Assembly: GCA_944990035.1 (NCBI GenBank)
Contig: CALYLX010000080.1
Coordinates: 62,001-126,000 of the forward strand
Direction of reading: 5' to 3'
Source: Clitopilus passeckerianus
Lineage: Eukaryota; Basidiomycota; Agaricomycetes; Agaricales; Entolomataceae
DNA length: 64,000 bases
Below the pieces are notes generated by a model. The model was not told the origin of the DNA. It was given only the letters and a program-made list of their open reading frames with translations, and did not search any database. The translations under genes and the position numbers were made by a program. Of this stretch, positions 11,939-22,800 are shown piece by piece (the first letter of the stretch is position 1; every line of letters starts with the position of its first letter).

Positions 11939-13627
11939 TGGTCAGCTCTGCAGACCTGATTCAGGCAAATAAAGTAAGCGGCAACCATATTTCCCATATT
12001 TTAGGCGCTAACCGGGACGTTTTAGTACGTAGCTGGTGATTATTTCATTGGTACTTACTTATGTTACGGTGTTGATGCTTTACCAGCGTCAGGCCTCACC
12101 CTATTGGTGATCCCATTGCCCCTCTCGAGCCATCCTAGTATCCGCTTAACCACCTATAAGGTCTACGAGTACTTCCAAACCATAGAAATGGAGGTAGATA
12201 TTATCACTTGCGTCCCAATGCCAAAACTCCCATCCGTCCTCAGGTCGCGTTCGTCTGGAAAGCAAAATGGGACGTTGGGCAAGATCTTATATCTCCTCGC
12301 CAGGTATACGGCGTTCGCAGTCATCCCTCTGCTGTTCCACTGTAAGCTTCTACATTTCTGCTTAGTGATCGACCTTTATGGATGTGATTCCAGATATCTC
12401 AGCTCCGAATATTTCTCCCCAGGTGTGCACCAACTCCCGTGTCTATCTGTTGGGCCCGATACCGACAATTTACAGATTTGTAACAAGATATTTTCCTGCA
12501 TAAATTGTACGTGCCGAAAACAATGGAGGCATGCCTGTATTAACAAACTTCTGATTGTGATATCAGCGACCAACGGAGTTGTCATCATAGCAGCGGAGGG
12601 TCTGTTGGCCCTTTCACGTCTCATCCCATGGCGTTATCCCTGACTAAACTTTGTCAGCGATCCTCATCCTGCGAACGGTCGCACTTTCAGGCAATAATCG
12701 ATGGCTCCTAGCATTTCTTCTGGCGCTCTACACGGTAGGCTGCCCTTCTTTAGACAACTATCACCTGATTAATTGAACCACAGGTTATGATGATCTCGGG
12801 TTTGGTCATCATCGCCATGGGCTCACTCTCACTGACATGCAAGTCACAATCCGAGTCTGTTCAAGATTACATTAGATCATTTACTTACGCCACACAGATG
12901 GTGAATCGCCAATACCTACCCTAAGGTCATGCTCCCCGATTAAAGGCAAATTTGCGGCTTACATAGACTTTGCTCTGATTCTCGGATTCGAAACCGGTTA
13001 GTCATGTTAACCTTTTCATCTTCGTCGAGACAGTAGTTGACTCGGACTTGGTGATGCTAGTAATTATGGTGATCACGCTTGTCATAGGAATCCGTCGGTT
13101 CAGGCATAACCACACTCGACTGGTGGTGTCGCTGTACGCAGATGGAATTCTCTTCTTCATTTACATTTTTCGTGAGTAGCCGTGTGGTATAACTTGCGAT
13201 CATACTGTGTTGCTGATTTCGTCCAGTTGCCTCCCTAGTCAATATCATCATACAGCTTGCCGGCCCAGTACGCCGTCTTTTCTTTTCTTTTCACTTCCAT
13301 TTGATCTCATCAGTATCATGTAGGGGGAGTTAGTCTTATCTCTTGCCGAGTGCTTATCCCTCTCTCTGAACGTCTTGACTAAGGCTCACGTCACAACCCA
13401 GACTTCAAATAGCGCTCCACTCCGTGTTCGCCTGCCGAGTGCTCCTCCACGTCCGAAGAGATGCGTCGCCAAGTTATTTTGAGGGGAGATACGAGCCTGA
13501 CAACGCCTCTGTCCTACAATTCCGAGAACGTACAACAGGGGTACCGACAACGCCAAGTATCGCCCAATCCCAGGATCATCTGCTTACCTATACATACAGT
13601 AAAAACATAGCCATTCACGTGTCATAA
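11939..13627 (+). pseudogene. DUF6533 membrane protein, copy A, one frameshift
   Basis: The full exon set of the family is present, from MERLVSSADLIQANK to a TAA at 13625-13627. It includes the 10-base exon 12026-12035 and the GC-AG intron 12839-12897. In the exon that carries the family signature, one extra base at 12274-12279 (GTTGGG where copies B and D have GTCGGC or ATAGGG plus one base less) breaks the frame inside KAKWDVGK. Using the AG inside GGAAAG as acceptor would restore the frame, but would delete VAFVWKAKWD. All other exons are open and in phase. Its C-terminus is extended relative to B and D. It is either a very young pseudogene or holds a single-base sequence error. Confidence 0.7.
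12839..12897 (+). other. GC-AG intron, copy A
   Basis: 59-base intron with donor GCAAGT and acceptor CACAG. Equivalent introns of exactly 59 bases lie in copies B (16233-16291), C (23568-23626) and D (26056-26114). Splicing keeps phase 1 and joins T to ATGGTGAA. Confidence 0.75.
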
Positions 13628-15331
13628 GGAAGGAAAACTATCATATAATTCAAACTAGCATGTTTTGTCTGCATAAACAAGATCGGGAGGGCCTACAGAC
13701 GTGAATAACGAACGCCAAACGATCCCCCGGGCAGTGGCTCAGGGCCTGGTGAGATACCGGGGTTTAACATATGGGAGGGAAGAGGCGGCGGGAGAGGCAG
13801 GAAATCGATGAGGGGCAGATAGTACGTATACTCTCGTCGGGCAATAGGAACACTTGCGATCGTTGCTCTTCGGTGCCGCATGGCAGGGTTTGGATTGGCG
13901 GGAGCGTTAGGTGGGCCCATGCGCTGTAAATAACCGTCAGTAAGGAGGTCATCAAGTAGAGCAAATCCAACTTACGCAGGCCCAACTTTCAACACATCTC
14001 TCAGGGGGCAAGCCTCGGCAAAGCAACACCGCTACATTGCTCGGGGTGATGTCCAAACCTAACGCAGGATATGGGGTCTCTACCGCGGGGGAGGAGTTGC
14101 GTTTGGATAAGCTCTAGAAGCAGCGATGTCTCATGGCAGTAGTGAGTTCAGAGGAGATAACAGCTGAAAAGACAGCATAGAACGTGGGCATATCGGGGGT
14201 TTGCACCAGCTGCAGATGGTCAACCCCAGCAAGACCAACTGGAGGATTGGTCGTGGTCGCGGGTGCCCAGGTGCGCAACGAGGAAGAGTACACCTTTGGA
14301 GTGCCAAGAAGGCGTTGAGGGAGGCAAGGTGAACGGAAAGAGATGGTGTCCCAAGTGCTGGGAAGGGATCTCCCATTTAATGGTTGGACCGAGGCCGACA
14401 GGTTTCACCTCCAGAACCCGAACTTGAAGGAGAAGGGTTTTAGGTTATTCCTCATATGAGAATACCATTCGATTCCGAGTTGACATTCTTTCCATCAAGC
14501 TAGTCGCCGCCGAGAATTCCAGAGATCTAAAGAAAAAAGGGTGTGGTCAATGACGAGAAACATAAGGGGTAAATAGGCAGGGAAATTTGAGGGGGACTAA
14601 CGCTCACATTTCCGGAGATCCTAAATAGATCGTCGTAATGAGGAGTTCAAACCGGCGGTTGTCCTCGTGGGTGTTCCTCCTTCACCGTGTCCTGGCTCAG
14701 GTGTTAGAGCCGTTCCTCTATTCCCTTCCGTTATATACAAGCATTGAAGGGCGCTTTAAGAACTATCAAAGGTTTGAATTGCTGTCTACTGGGAAATATG
14801 GTTGAGTGGTACCTACTGTATGACTTGGTCCGTCCGATTGTCGTCCCATCGCGGTTAGAGCTCTCCGGTGCTTGTAACTTGGCTTGATGCTCTGCAGTCT
14901 CGTAGCAGCCCTCAGGTAGCCTGGATGAACGCAGGGAGGTTCCTCACTCGTGCAAGACGGCAGTGATGAAAGAAAATCTGGTTCGGGTATGCCTGACGCT
15001 TTTGGGAGGTATTCTCACGATATTGATGGATCCGACACTGGTTTCAACCTCACCAAACTGGTTTTTGCAGACGCATCATTGCGTCCCAATTGGCTGGGAG
15101 GCTGTGCTTATTTGACAACGTTCGAACTGGGCTGAAATTCCGCTAGCCACCCTCGTTGGTAGAAGAAGGATGATAGCGCTCAAATATGAAGCCAGGGGCG
15201 ACTCAAACGTCGAGAGCTGAACCCGTGTTCAGCCACTCGTCCTTTCTTCCTTCCTTCGTCTCATCTCTCTGAAACCAAAGGGGTGATACCGGGCCAGCAT
15301 AGACAAACGAATGAACGAATCCGTTCCCTTC
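13628..15331. other. spacer between DUF6533 copies A and B
   Basis: Contains the convergent gene relic described at 13690-14520. From about 14520 to 15180 nothing is recognisable; after that comes the duplicated upstream flank of copy B, rich in pyrimidines. Confidence 0.5.
13690..14520 (-). pseudogene. convergent unrecognised gene or relic, unit A
   Basis: The minus-strand sequence downstream of copy A matches parts of the sequence downstream of copies B and C. A 3' exon (about 13690-13924) encodes a Pro-rich tail with DFLPLPPPLPSHM and is preceded by an intron with donor GTAAGT and acceptor TTACAG. Further upstream a segment with ERCVESWAC is shared with unit B. No complete frame from an ATG could be assembled and I recognise no family. 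It may be a small secreted or disordered protein, now decayed. Confidence 0.4.
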
Positions 15332-16961
15332 ATGGAGAGGTTCATCAGATCCGTAGAGTTGATCCAGGCAAATAAAGTGCGCAATTATTATATCTTTCGT
15401 AATTTTTGGTTGAAGTAATACGTTCTAGTACGTGGCAGGTGATTATTGCGGCAGTGCTTATGTCCTGGTATTGACGCTCTATCAGTGTCAGGCCTTACCC
15501 TTTTGGTAAATGTAACACCCCTTGAACCGTTCTAGTATCCGCTTAACAGACTATTAGGTCTACGATTATTTCCAAACAGTAGAACTGGAGGTATGTACCA
15601 CTTTTTGCGTTTCTACTCAAAGGCTCTCATCGGTCATCAGGTCGCATTCATCTGGAAAGAAAAATGGGACATAGGGAAGATTGTATACCTCCTCGCCAGG
15701 TATATCGCACTCGCCGATATTTCTTTGCTCTTCTACTGTAAGCGTTTAATTTTCTTCTTGGCTATTACCCTCTGGACATGCAATCCCAGATATCACGGCT
15801 CTAGATATTCCCCCTCATGTGCGCACCAACCCTTGTTCATCTATTGGAACTGATGCTGACAATGAACAGACATGTGGCAAGATTTATTCCTTCGTAAACT
15901 GTACGTGTCCAATTCAATGGATCTATGCCTTCGTCGACTGACATGCGACTGTGATATCAGCAGCCAGTGGTGTTGTCATTATATCAGCGGAGGGTCTGTG
16001 AGCCGTATAACGTCTCACCTCATACCGTGAATTCTGATTGAGTTCTGGTAGCAATCCTTGTCCTGCGAACGTTCGCGCTTTCAGGCAATAATCGATGCCT
16101 CATGTGGTTTCTACTAATACTTTCGGCGGTATGCTGCGGTTCTTTACCACGTTGACATCCGACTAATTCCATTCTAGGGCGTAACGATCTCAGCCTTCGT
16201 CGTCATCGCCATGGTATCACACTCATTGACGTGCAAGTCACACCCTGATTTTATCAAAGATAAGAACGGGTCATTTACTTACACCCCACAGATGGTGAAT
16301 CGCCTGTACCTACCTTAAGGTCCTGCTATCCAATCGATGGCAAATCCCTCGGTTACATAGACTTTGCCCTGATTCTTGGATTCGAAACCCGTTCGTTATT
16401 GCACTGCTTTCATCTCCGTCAAGACAATTGTTGACTTCGCCTTGGTTCTAGTGATCATGGTGATCACGCTAGTCATTGGAATCCGCCGGTTTAGGCATAC
16501 CCACAGTCGACTAGTGGTGTCGCTGTATTCAGATGGGATTGTTTTCTTCATTTACATCGTTCGTGAGTAGACAAACGGGTAGTACCTCTCGTGAATTTAC
16601 TCTATCGCTGACTTTCTCTAGTCGCCTCCCTTGTTAATATCATCATACAACTCGCCGGGCCGGTATGTTAAGTTTTCTTTTGAGTTTATCCTTTAATTTA
16701 CCAGCGACCCATAGGTTGAATTGATCGAATCTTTCGTCGTGTTAGTACAACCTCTCCCTATGAAGATCTTGGCTAAGGGTCATTTCACTTTCTAGGCTTC
16801 AAGTAGCGATGCACTCCCTGCTATCGTGCCGAATCCTTCTCCACGTCCGGAGAGATGCTTCTACCATTCATTGGGAGGAAAGATACGATCCCGACAGTGT
16901 CTCTGGCCTGCAATTCCGAAAATCTGCAACAAGGCCGCCAACGGCACCGGGCCCCGCTTAA
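15332..16961 (+). CDS. DUF6533 seven-helix membrane protein, copy B (290 aa)
   Basis: Fifteen small exons join in frame from MERFIRSVELIQANK to TAA at 16959-16961. The signature region reads VYDYFQTVELE then VAFIWKEKWDIGK and LLARY, as in the DUF6533 family of basidiomycete integral membrane proteins. Further hydrophobic segments (AILVLRTFAL, MWFLLILSAGVTISAFVVIAM, FALILGF, LIMVITLVIGI, IVFFIYIV and LVNIIIQLAGP) make about seven helices. The tail is soluble and basic (LLHVRRD). Features: a 10-base exon at 15429-15438, a GC-AG intron, and a 51-base intron (15819-15869) that stays open if unspliced and would add 17 residues. The function of the family is unknown; a receptor-like role is only a guess from topology. 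Confidence 0.85.
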
Positions 16962-17019
16962 CTCCTGGATCATCTTCCCTTATGATCTGCCCGTACTTAT
17001 CTTGTTAATATAGACTTTT

Positions 17020-18010
17020 ATTGGGTATGAGAGGGCGTAAGATATTTTGTTATTCGATGAAGTATATTGTAAACGCATCAACAGAATCAGTAGGACATGT
17101 AGACATAGACTACGAGTACCAAACAACGTGCTGAGCAGTGGGCCAGAGCCTAGTGAGATATCTAAGAAGGGGAAAGGAGAGGTGGGAAAGCATCGAGCAG
17201 TGGGTGATAGAAGCACTTGTGATCGTTCTCCCTCGGGGCGGTATGGCCTGTTTTGGATTAGCCAGAAGGTTAGGCGGACGCATGCATTGCAATTCATCAG
17301 TAACAAGGTCATCGAGTAGAGCAAATTCAACTTACGTAGGCGCAGCTTTCGACACATCTCTCAAGGCAAGTCTTGGCACAAGCAACACCATTGGATTGCT
17401 CCTAGTGGCATCCAAGCATAACGAGGGCGATGAGTATGCACGGAAGGCAGATGTTGCGATATCGAGGAATTGCATCAGCAGCGGATCTACGACAGCAGCA
17501 AGACCGACGGGAGAGTTGGGTATCCCGATGCTTGTCAACGAGGCAAAGAGCATCCCTGAACCACGAGATTCTAGGTTTGGGAGTCACGATTGTGGTTTTG
17601 GACCACTGAGAGAGCACAGAGTTGTTTAATGAGGGAAGGAGAGTAGTAAGAGATGGTGCTTCTGGTGGTGGAGAAAGAGCACCTGCGATGAATTAAACTG
17701 GCTGAGGGTAAGGTCTTGACCGGACAACGAATTGATGGACAGCTAGGCTTGGGTGCGGTCTAACAGCTCATCGGGCGAGGAATACCTGACCTTTAAGGGA
17801 CCAAGGCCACTGGTAACAGTATCGTATGAATCTTGTTGTGAGGCCCAATTGCAAGTTGGCTGGCCACACATCCATGACCCAGTTGCCCTTAGGAAATGAA
17901 ACCCGATTCGTAGTCGATATCCATTTCGTCGAGCTGGTCGCCGAGAGTTCTAGCGATCTAAGTTTGGTTAATGATGACGAGCCTGGGAGACGAAGAGACA
18001 AGGAATCCTA
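17020..18010 (-). pseudogene. convergent unrecognised gene relic, unit B
   Basis: Homologous in patches to 13690-14520, including a segment with ERCVES and the following GTAAGT donor. The acceptor used in unit A (TTACAG) is missing here, and stops interrupt the matching frame. An upstream open segment (about 17768-18001) starts MSLRLPGSSSL and shares LRSLE with unit A. I read it as a decayed copy. The long plus-strand frame through the same DNA (17138-17629) is antisense and not a gene. Confidence 0.4.
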
Positions 18011-18383
18011 TGGGGCTCCCACCCACTTAATATAAGTATCGTGATGACGAGGAGCCGACTGGGAATGGTATTCGTGGCGTGTCCTTCAATCATCGATTCT
18101 CTTTTGAGGTATTCGAGTCATTCCTCGACCACATTCGGGCCCCTCCGGGCATGCAATAACGAGCTCTAGAGTAGAAGGCCCAAATCGTTGTGCACCATGC
18201 GGGAAGCGAGGATTAGGTGCACATACGGCTTCATTCCATGGTGGTAAGGGGTTCCGTAATGGTGACCGTTTGTATGGCCCTGGCTTATGCCTACTGCACG
18301 AGTACGGGTTTTACACCGCCTGGATCCACGGAAAATGACATTGTCGACGTTGGCAGGTGGTGATGGTCATGATGGTGGTCCTG

Positions 18384-18391
18384 TCAATGGC
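18384..18391 (+). repeat. target-site duplication, left copy (TCAATGGC)
   Basis: Eight bases directly before the left inverted arm, repeated in the same orientation directly after the right arm at 20888-20895. Confidence 0.85.
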
Positions 18392-18878
18392 CACCTAGTG
18401 TTCCCACGATTTGAGCCTCAATCAGGCTGGCGTGTATTAATAAGCGACAGAAACGAGCCTAACTAAGGCTCAAATTCGCGAATCCCGCACACCAGCAATA
18501 AAACCTGGGATAAAACCACCTGGGACTTGGCCAGATTTTTTTTCGCGGCCTCCAGGCTCCCTCGGGTGGGCTCGGCGATGCTCGGCAGTGATGGGGTGGC
18601 CTCATATGGTCAGGGTGGCCATATTTGGGACTCGCGTGACCTCAGGCGCGTCGCTCGTCGCGTCAACGCGCGTGCTCGCCGCTGCCGGACATGATGAGCT
18701 CGAGTCCCCGCTCATTCTGTCAATAGAATAGTAAATTTGCGTGAGGAATACTTGAATTTAGTATAAATGATGTATTTAATACACCCAATCAGGAAACAGA
18801 TGACTAGAAAGCGAGCAAATGTGTGATTTGAGTGATAGGTGCAGCAGGAGCACTAGTTCTATCTCAAGAACGAATCAT
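18392..18878 (+). repeat. left terminal inverted repeat
   Basis: 487 bases. Inside are small palindromes close to the end: AGCCTCAATCAGGCT, GAGCCTAACTAAGGCTC and ATTCGCGAAT. These could be transposase-binding sites or form subterminal hairpins. Confidence 0.85.
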
Positions 18879-20406
18879 CTGTTAGACAAACGCTTTAAGG
18901 AGCTTATATACAAGTATATTTAGCGCTTGGGTACATATCTAATATAGTGCTGGCATTAGTATATGTGGCGTATTGCCCATATCACTCCCCATATTTATTC
19001 TACACCAATCTACCAGCATTTTCATGGTCCAAATCACTAACAGGAGACGTAGACAAAGACAATATACTACTGAAGGCTGAATATACAGCCGCTTCTCTGC
19101 TAGAAATCTCTAAATAATGCAGGAGGTCTGTTTTACCCTGTGCAGACACACCCTTGTACAACATATATCCGAGCTTTAATACCTTCCGGGATACGCTGTA
19201 TGGCTACTCTTACCTTTTATGCACCTGTATATATGCCTGAATATGTGGTCGGGCCTTTAGAAACGAAAAAAATCGCTTGAATTTAGTTTTTCTACTAGCT
19301 CAACCTCTACAACATCTATACACCTGAATATAGGGCGTAGGCCGGCATATTTGCTGTCAGCCGTAGCTCTACGGTGTATATAATTAAATTATAGCCTAAA
19401 TGGGGTCTATATACAATGAGAATGGGAGATTATACGACAGGGATGAGGACATGGTGAGATTGGCGTATTGCGCGCCGGGAGTACTGGTATCCGAGTAAAA
19501 TCAGCTATACATGCGGCAATAATTAGAGATATAGAGTATGCCTACAGTTCAAGACTGCTCCGAAGAAAATAGGAACGTTGTGGAAGCAAGGAGCTTCGAA
19601 ACGGTTAGTAGAAATCGGTCGTTTGATGCACTGATCCCCAACTCGTTCAGTCAGTGATGGGCATCTCCACAGCCATTTCAGAGCCATCCCTCGTCTCTGT
19701 CCTTCCACAATCATCCAGGGCCCGTCGGGGCTACTTCAGACGGTGTAATAGATACTAATACATAGTTTTACCGCGTTATATATTCAAACTAGGGCTATAT
19801 GCGCACTGATGAAAAGGAATGGTGTATTTCTTGGTCATCCAATGGATTGGTAGCTATAGAAGAATTGGACGCAATATAAGGCTTGAAAACGCTGGGACAT
19901 GTATGAATACTAGTATAATAGCCTACACCAGCTACATAAACGTCGGTATAACCCAGGAATCTCAATATTAATGCCGATTTCATCTGTGGCGCATCCGGGT
20001 ACAAATCCTCCTAAAAGGGTCATCTGAACGCATGGGAGAGATAAAAAAAGGCTATATAATCAGTTTAATACTGTATTTACATATACAGAACATGTCCCTA
20101 TGCTTTCCGCTAGCTCTGAAGCGGCTCAATCCTAGAAATCCTACTCAGCTTGTTGCTCAATCACCCCTCAATATAGCAAGACCTGTGGTAGTATATACTA
20201 CGTATTCTGTTTTATACCCGGTCAAAAATGATTCTTACTCCCTACTGCAGCTACGAGAACACTTGAGCATAGTGATTATCTTGCAGACAGGCATTCACAC
20301 ATCTTGAAAGGTTGCGCCATATAAAATAGCGCCAGCACTATTCTAAGTACGTCCCCAAACCCCTAATACACTCATAAGTAGAAATATTAAGCCGTTTGCC
20401 TATTGC

Positions 20407-20887
20407 ATGGTTCGTTCTTGAGATAGAACTAGTGCTCCTGCTGCACCTATCACTCAAATCACACATTTGCTCGCTTTCTAGTCATCTGTTTCCTGATTGG
20501 GTGTATTAAATACATCATTTATACTAAATTCAAGTATTCCTCACGCAAATTTACTATTCTATTGACAGAATGAGCGGGGACTCGAGCTCATCATGTCCGG
20601 CAGCGGCGAGCACGCGCGTTGACGCGACGAGCGACGCGCCTGAGGTCACGCGAGTCCCAAATATGGCCACCCTGACCATATGAGGCCACCCCATCACTGC
20701 CGAGCATCGCCGAGCCCACCCGAGGGAGCCTGGAGGCCGCGAAAAAAAATCTGGCCAAGTCCCAGGTGGTTTTATCCCAGGTTTTATTGCTGGTGTGCGG
20801 GATTCGCGAATTTGAGCCTTAGTTAGGCTCGTTTCTGTCGCTTACACGCCAGCCTGATTGAGGCTCAAATCGTGGGAACACTAGGTG
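20407..20887 (-). repeat. right terminal inverted repeat
   Basis: 481 bases, the reverse complement of 18392-18878 without the TTAATA insertion. The arm ends inside at ATGGTTCG. Confidence 0.85.
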
Positions 20888-20895
20888 TCAATGGC
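20888..20895 (+). repeat. target-site duplication, right copy (TCAATGGC)
   Basis: Direct copy of 18384-18391, immediately outside the right arm. Confidence 0.85.
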
Positions 20896-21344
20896 TTGAA
20901 CGTGATGTATGGTATCAACTCTGGAGTTACGCCCGTCACGGGTGTCTGAAGAGTGATGTCCTTGATCAATCGGCTGGGATTTATGAGCAAGAAGTCGCTC
21001 GACACTTCTTATTGGTTCCACATAGAGCATCCTTACGGCTTGCCATCATGGATTCTTCAAGTTTCGTCAGTGGAAAACCGATCAGGGGAACCTGCAAGAA
21101 TGTCATCTTAAGCGTTCGAAGAAGTGTCAGAAGACTCGTATGCTTGTATCACTCCCGATAACTTTACACGTTCGAAACGGCTCCGCTGGCCGCTCTCGTC
21201 TGGAGAAGGCAATTCGAATCAGATCTCGCCGCCTGATTGATGAATGAGCATTCAAAACTTCGAAGGCGTGGGCTTGCGCACTCACTAGCTCCGTTCTTTC
21301 CAGCTTCCTTCCCCCCATCTCCCTAGGACAAGCGGTCAGTCCCA
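20896..21344 (+). promoter_or_regulatory. stranded upstream flank of DUF6533 copy C
   Basis: About 21170-21340 resembles the flank before copy D: GGCTCCGCTGGC, then AAAACTTCGAAGGC, a TTGC-CA stretch, pyrimidine-rich sequence with ATCTCCC, and ACAAGCG. In copy D the ATG follows within about 50 bases. Here the match stops at about 21345 and the gene body resumes only near 22790. Confidence 0.5.
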
Positions 21345-22690
21345 GTGAAAAGTCCGTATAATAGTATCAATTTTTCTCGATTACTAGCTATCATTTCGAA
21401 TCTCATCAATTCCTGTCGATCAACAAATCGAAGCTTACCCTGCTTGAACACATCTCGTCCTTGGTCTGAAGTCATACCTCTGAGTGACTTAGATGAATTT
21501 CAAGGACTTGAAGCACTTCAGTGTGCCCTTCAAGTGCACCTGTCATCGTCAGTCCGTGGATGACAAATCCATTCAACTGTTTTCCCTTAACTACGTTCTC
21601 CACCCAATCTCTTCTTCAGCTACAGCCTTGGCTCACACGCATGAATTCATAGGCCAGTCCCAAGTGAGATATATCTAGGAAAGGTGAGTAAATATTGTTT
21701 CCAGGTTGAATCGATTAATTGAACCCATGAAAGTGACTATATGCGTCTTCGGAGACGCAAACGGTGAAAACATCATTGCTCTGCCGGCTTGTAGTCATGT
21801 AGTATCAAGGCCTCCATTGTGACTCTATGTAACCTCCCCTATATGACGGTAGCTGCGGTAACACCTTGGCATAAGCCAAGGGCGCCGGCAACGGTTTGTC
21901 TTTTTTGGATATTTCGCACGGAAACCTTGCTCATAGAACCTAGCCCACATTCAAGGATATATAACCTATCACAGTTCACCGCGACAAACCACGAACGGCC
22001 GAACGCAAACCACAGGAACGGACAAGTGACGGCCATCGAATACATGGAGTATAGAAGCCGTAATGCAATCGAGACCGAATGGGAAGACATGGAAATCTTC
22101 GGCTTAAAAGGTAAGTAGTAAACCTTCCTCATTCTACTACAGAACCCATAATAACTAACCTGGACTCCTGGAGGCGTTGCCACTAGGGACCAGCCGACTC
22201 GGAGAATGTCAATGTTACACCAAAGGTACGCAAGCCAACACTATATGCGACTGTCAAGAACTGATAGCTTTCGACAGATTCCGAATCTTCGTAGTTCCTT
22301 TCACCACCGTCTATCCCTCCCCTGTTCTGCCTCTTCGACACCAAGAACTCTCAAATCCATTTCGTGGGCGCATTCGACTGGGATCGGTTGGCGGTTGGGA
22401 CTTAGCGGAATTTTGGCTGGACTTGGGTCGTATTGACGGCAGCACTGTGTGTCGCCAGGCGCTTCAGGATATTGGTAGAAATAGAGTGACTTATTTAGAT
22501 TATGATTTCGTTGCTGTACAGTAATGATAGTTGGCAATAAAATTCTGCGATTACTTTCATTCGTGATCTATTAAAGTCGATTGCCAATAAGAATCTCCTG
22601 ACGATGAAGGAGGTCTCCTGAGATTGACAGTGTTAGCTGGGAATAGAAGTTTTAAAATTGCCGTCGATTGCCATTGACCTAATTGCCTGC
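21345..22690. other. 1.3-kb unrelated sequence between flank and body of copy C
   Basis: Not similar to the other units. It contains overlapping frames of up to 115 codons on both strands (21839-22183 minus, 22177-22524 plus) without recognisable motifs. It replaces exons 1 and 2 of copy C, so it is probably an insertion or a rearrangement joint. Confidence 0.45.
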
Positions 22691-22800
22691 AATTGACTGG
22701 TGGCGAAGACAATATTTCTCAGTCTTGATTTTTGCACATTCACTATTTCTGTCTATTACGCGTCTATTGTATTGACTACAATTGACAGAAATCGTCTATA
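22560..22800 (+). repeat. irregular ATTGAC/ATTGCC motif cluster
   Basis: The hexamers ATTGCC and ATTGAC recur about nine times in 240 bases at irregular spacing, most densely at 22655-22700. The cluster sits at the junction where copy C resumes. Confidence 0.5.

Larger units (their letters stand above)
16962..18391. other. spacer downstream of copy B
   Basis: Holds the convergent relic of unit B (about 17020-18010), then roughly 370 bases with nothing recognisable up to the target-site duplication of the transposon-like element at 18384-18391. Confidence 0.5.
18392..20887. mobile_element. non-autonomous transposon with about 485-bp terminal inverted repeats
   Basis: The element starts CACCTAGTGTTCCCACG and ends with its reverse complement. 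The left arm is 18392-18878 (487 bases) and the right arm 20407-20887 (481); they differ mainly by a 6-base TTAATA insertion in the left arm and match in nearly all other positions compared. A perfect 8-bp direct repeat, TCAATGGC, flanks it. Eight-base target duplications are typical of hAT elements, though arms this long are unusual for hAT. The 1.5-kb interior has only frames under 92 codons and no transposase. Close agreement of the arms and the intact duplication suggest a recent insertion mobilised in trans. Confidence 0.88.

Noticed and set aside
17138..17629. 163-codon plus-strand frame
   Set aside because: Runs through the convergent relic downstream of copy B; the homologous stretches in units A and C are not open on this strand.
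21839..22524. two 114-115-codon frames as a gene pair
   Set aside because: Opposite strands, no motifs, no spliced partner exons and an insertion-like position inside a pseudogene.
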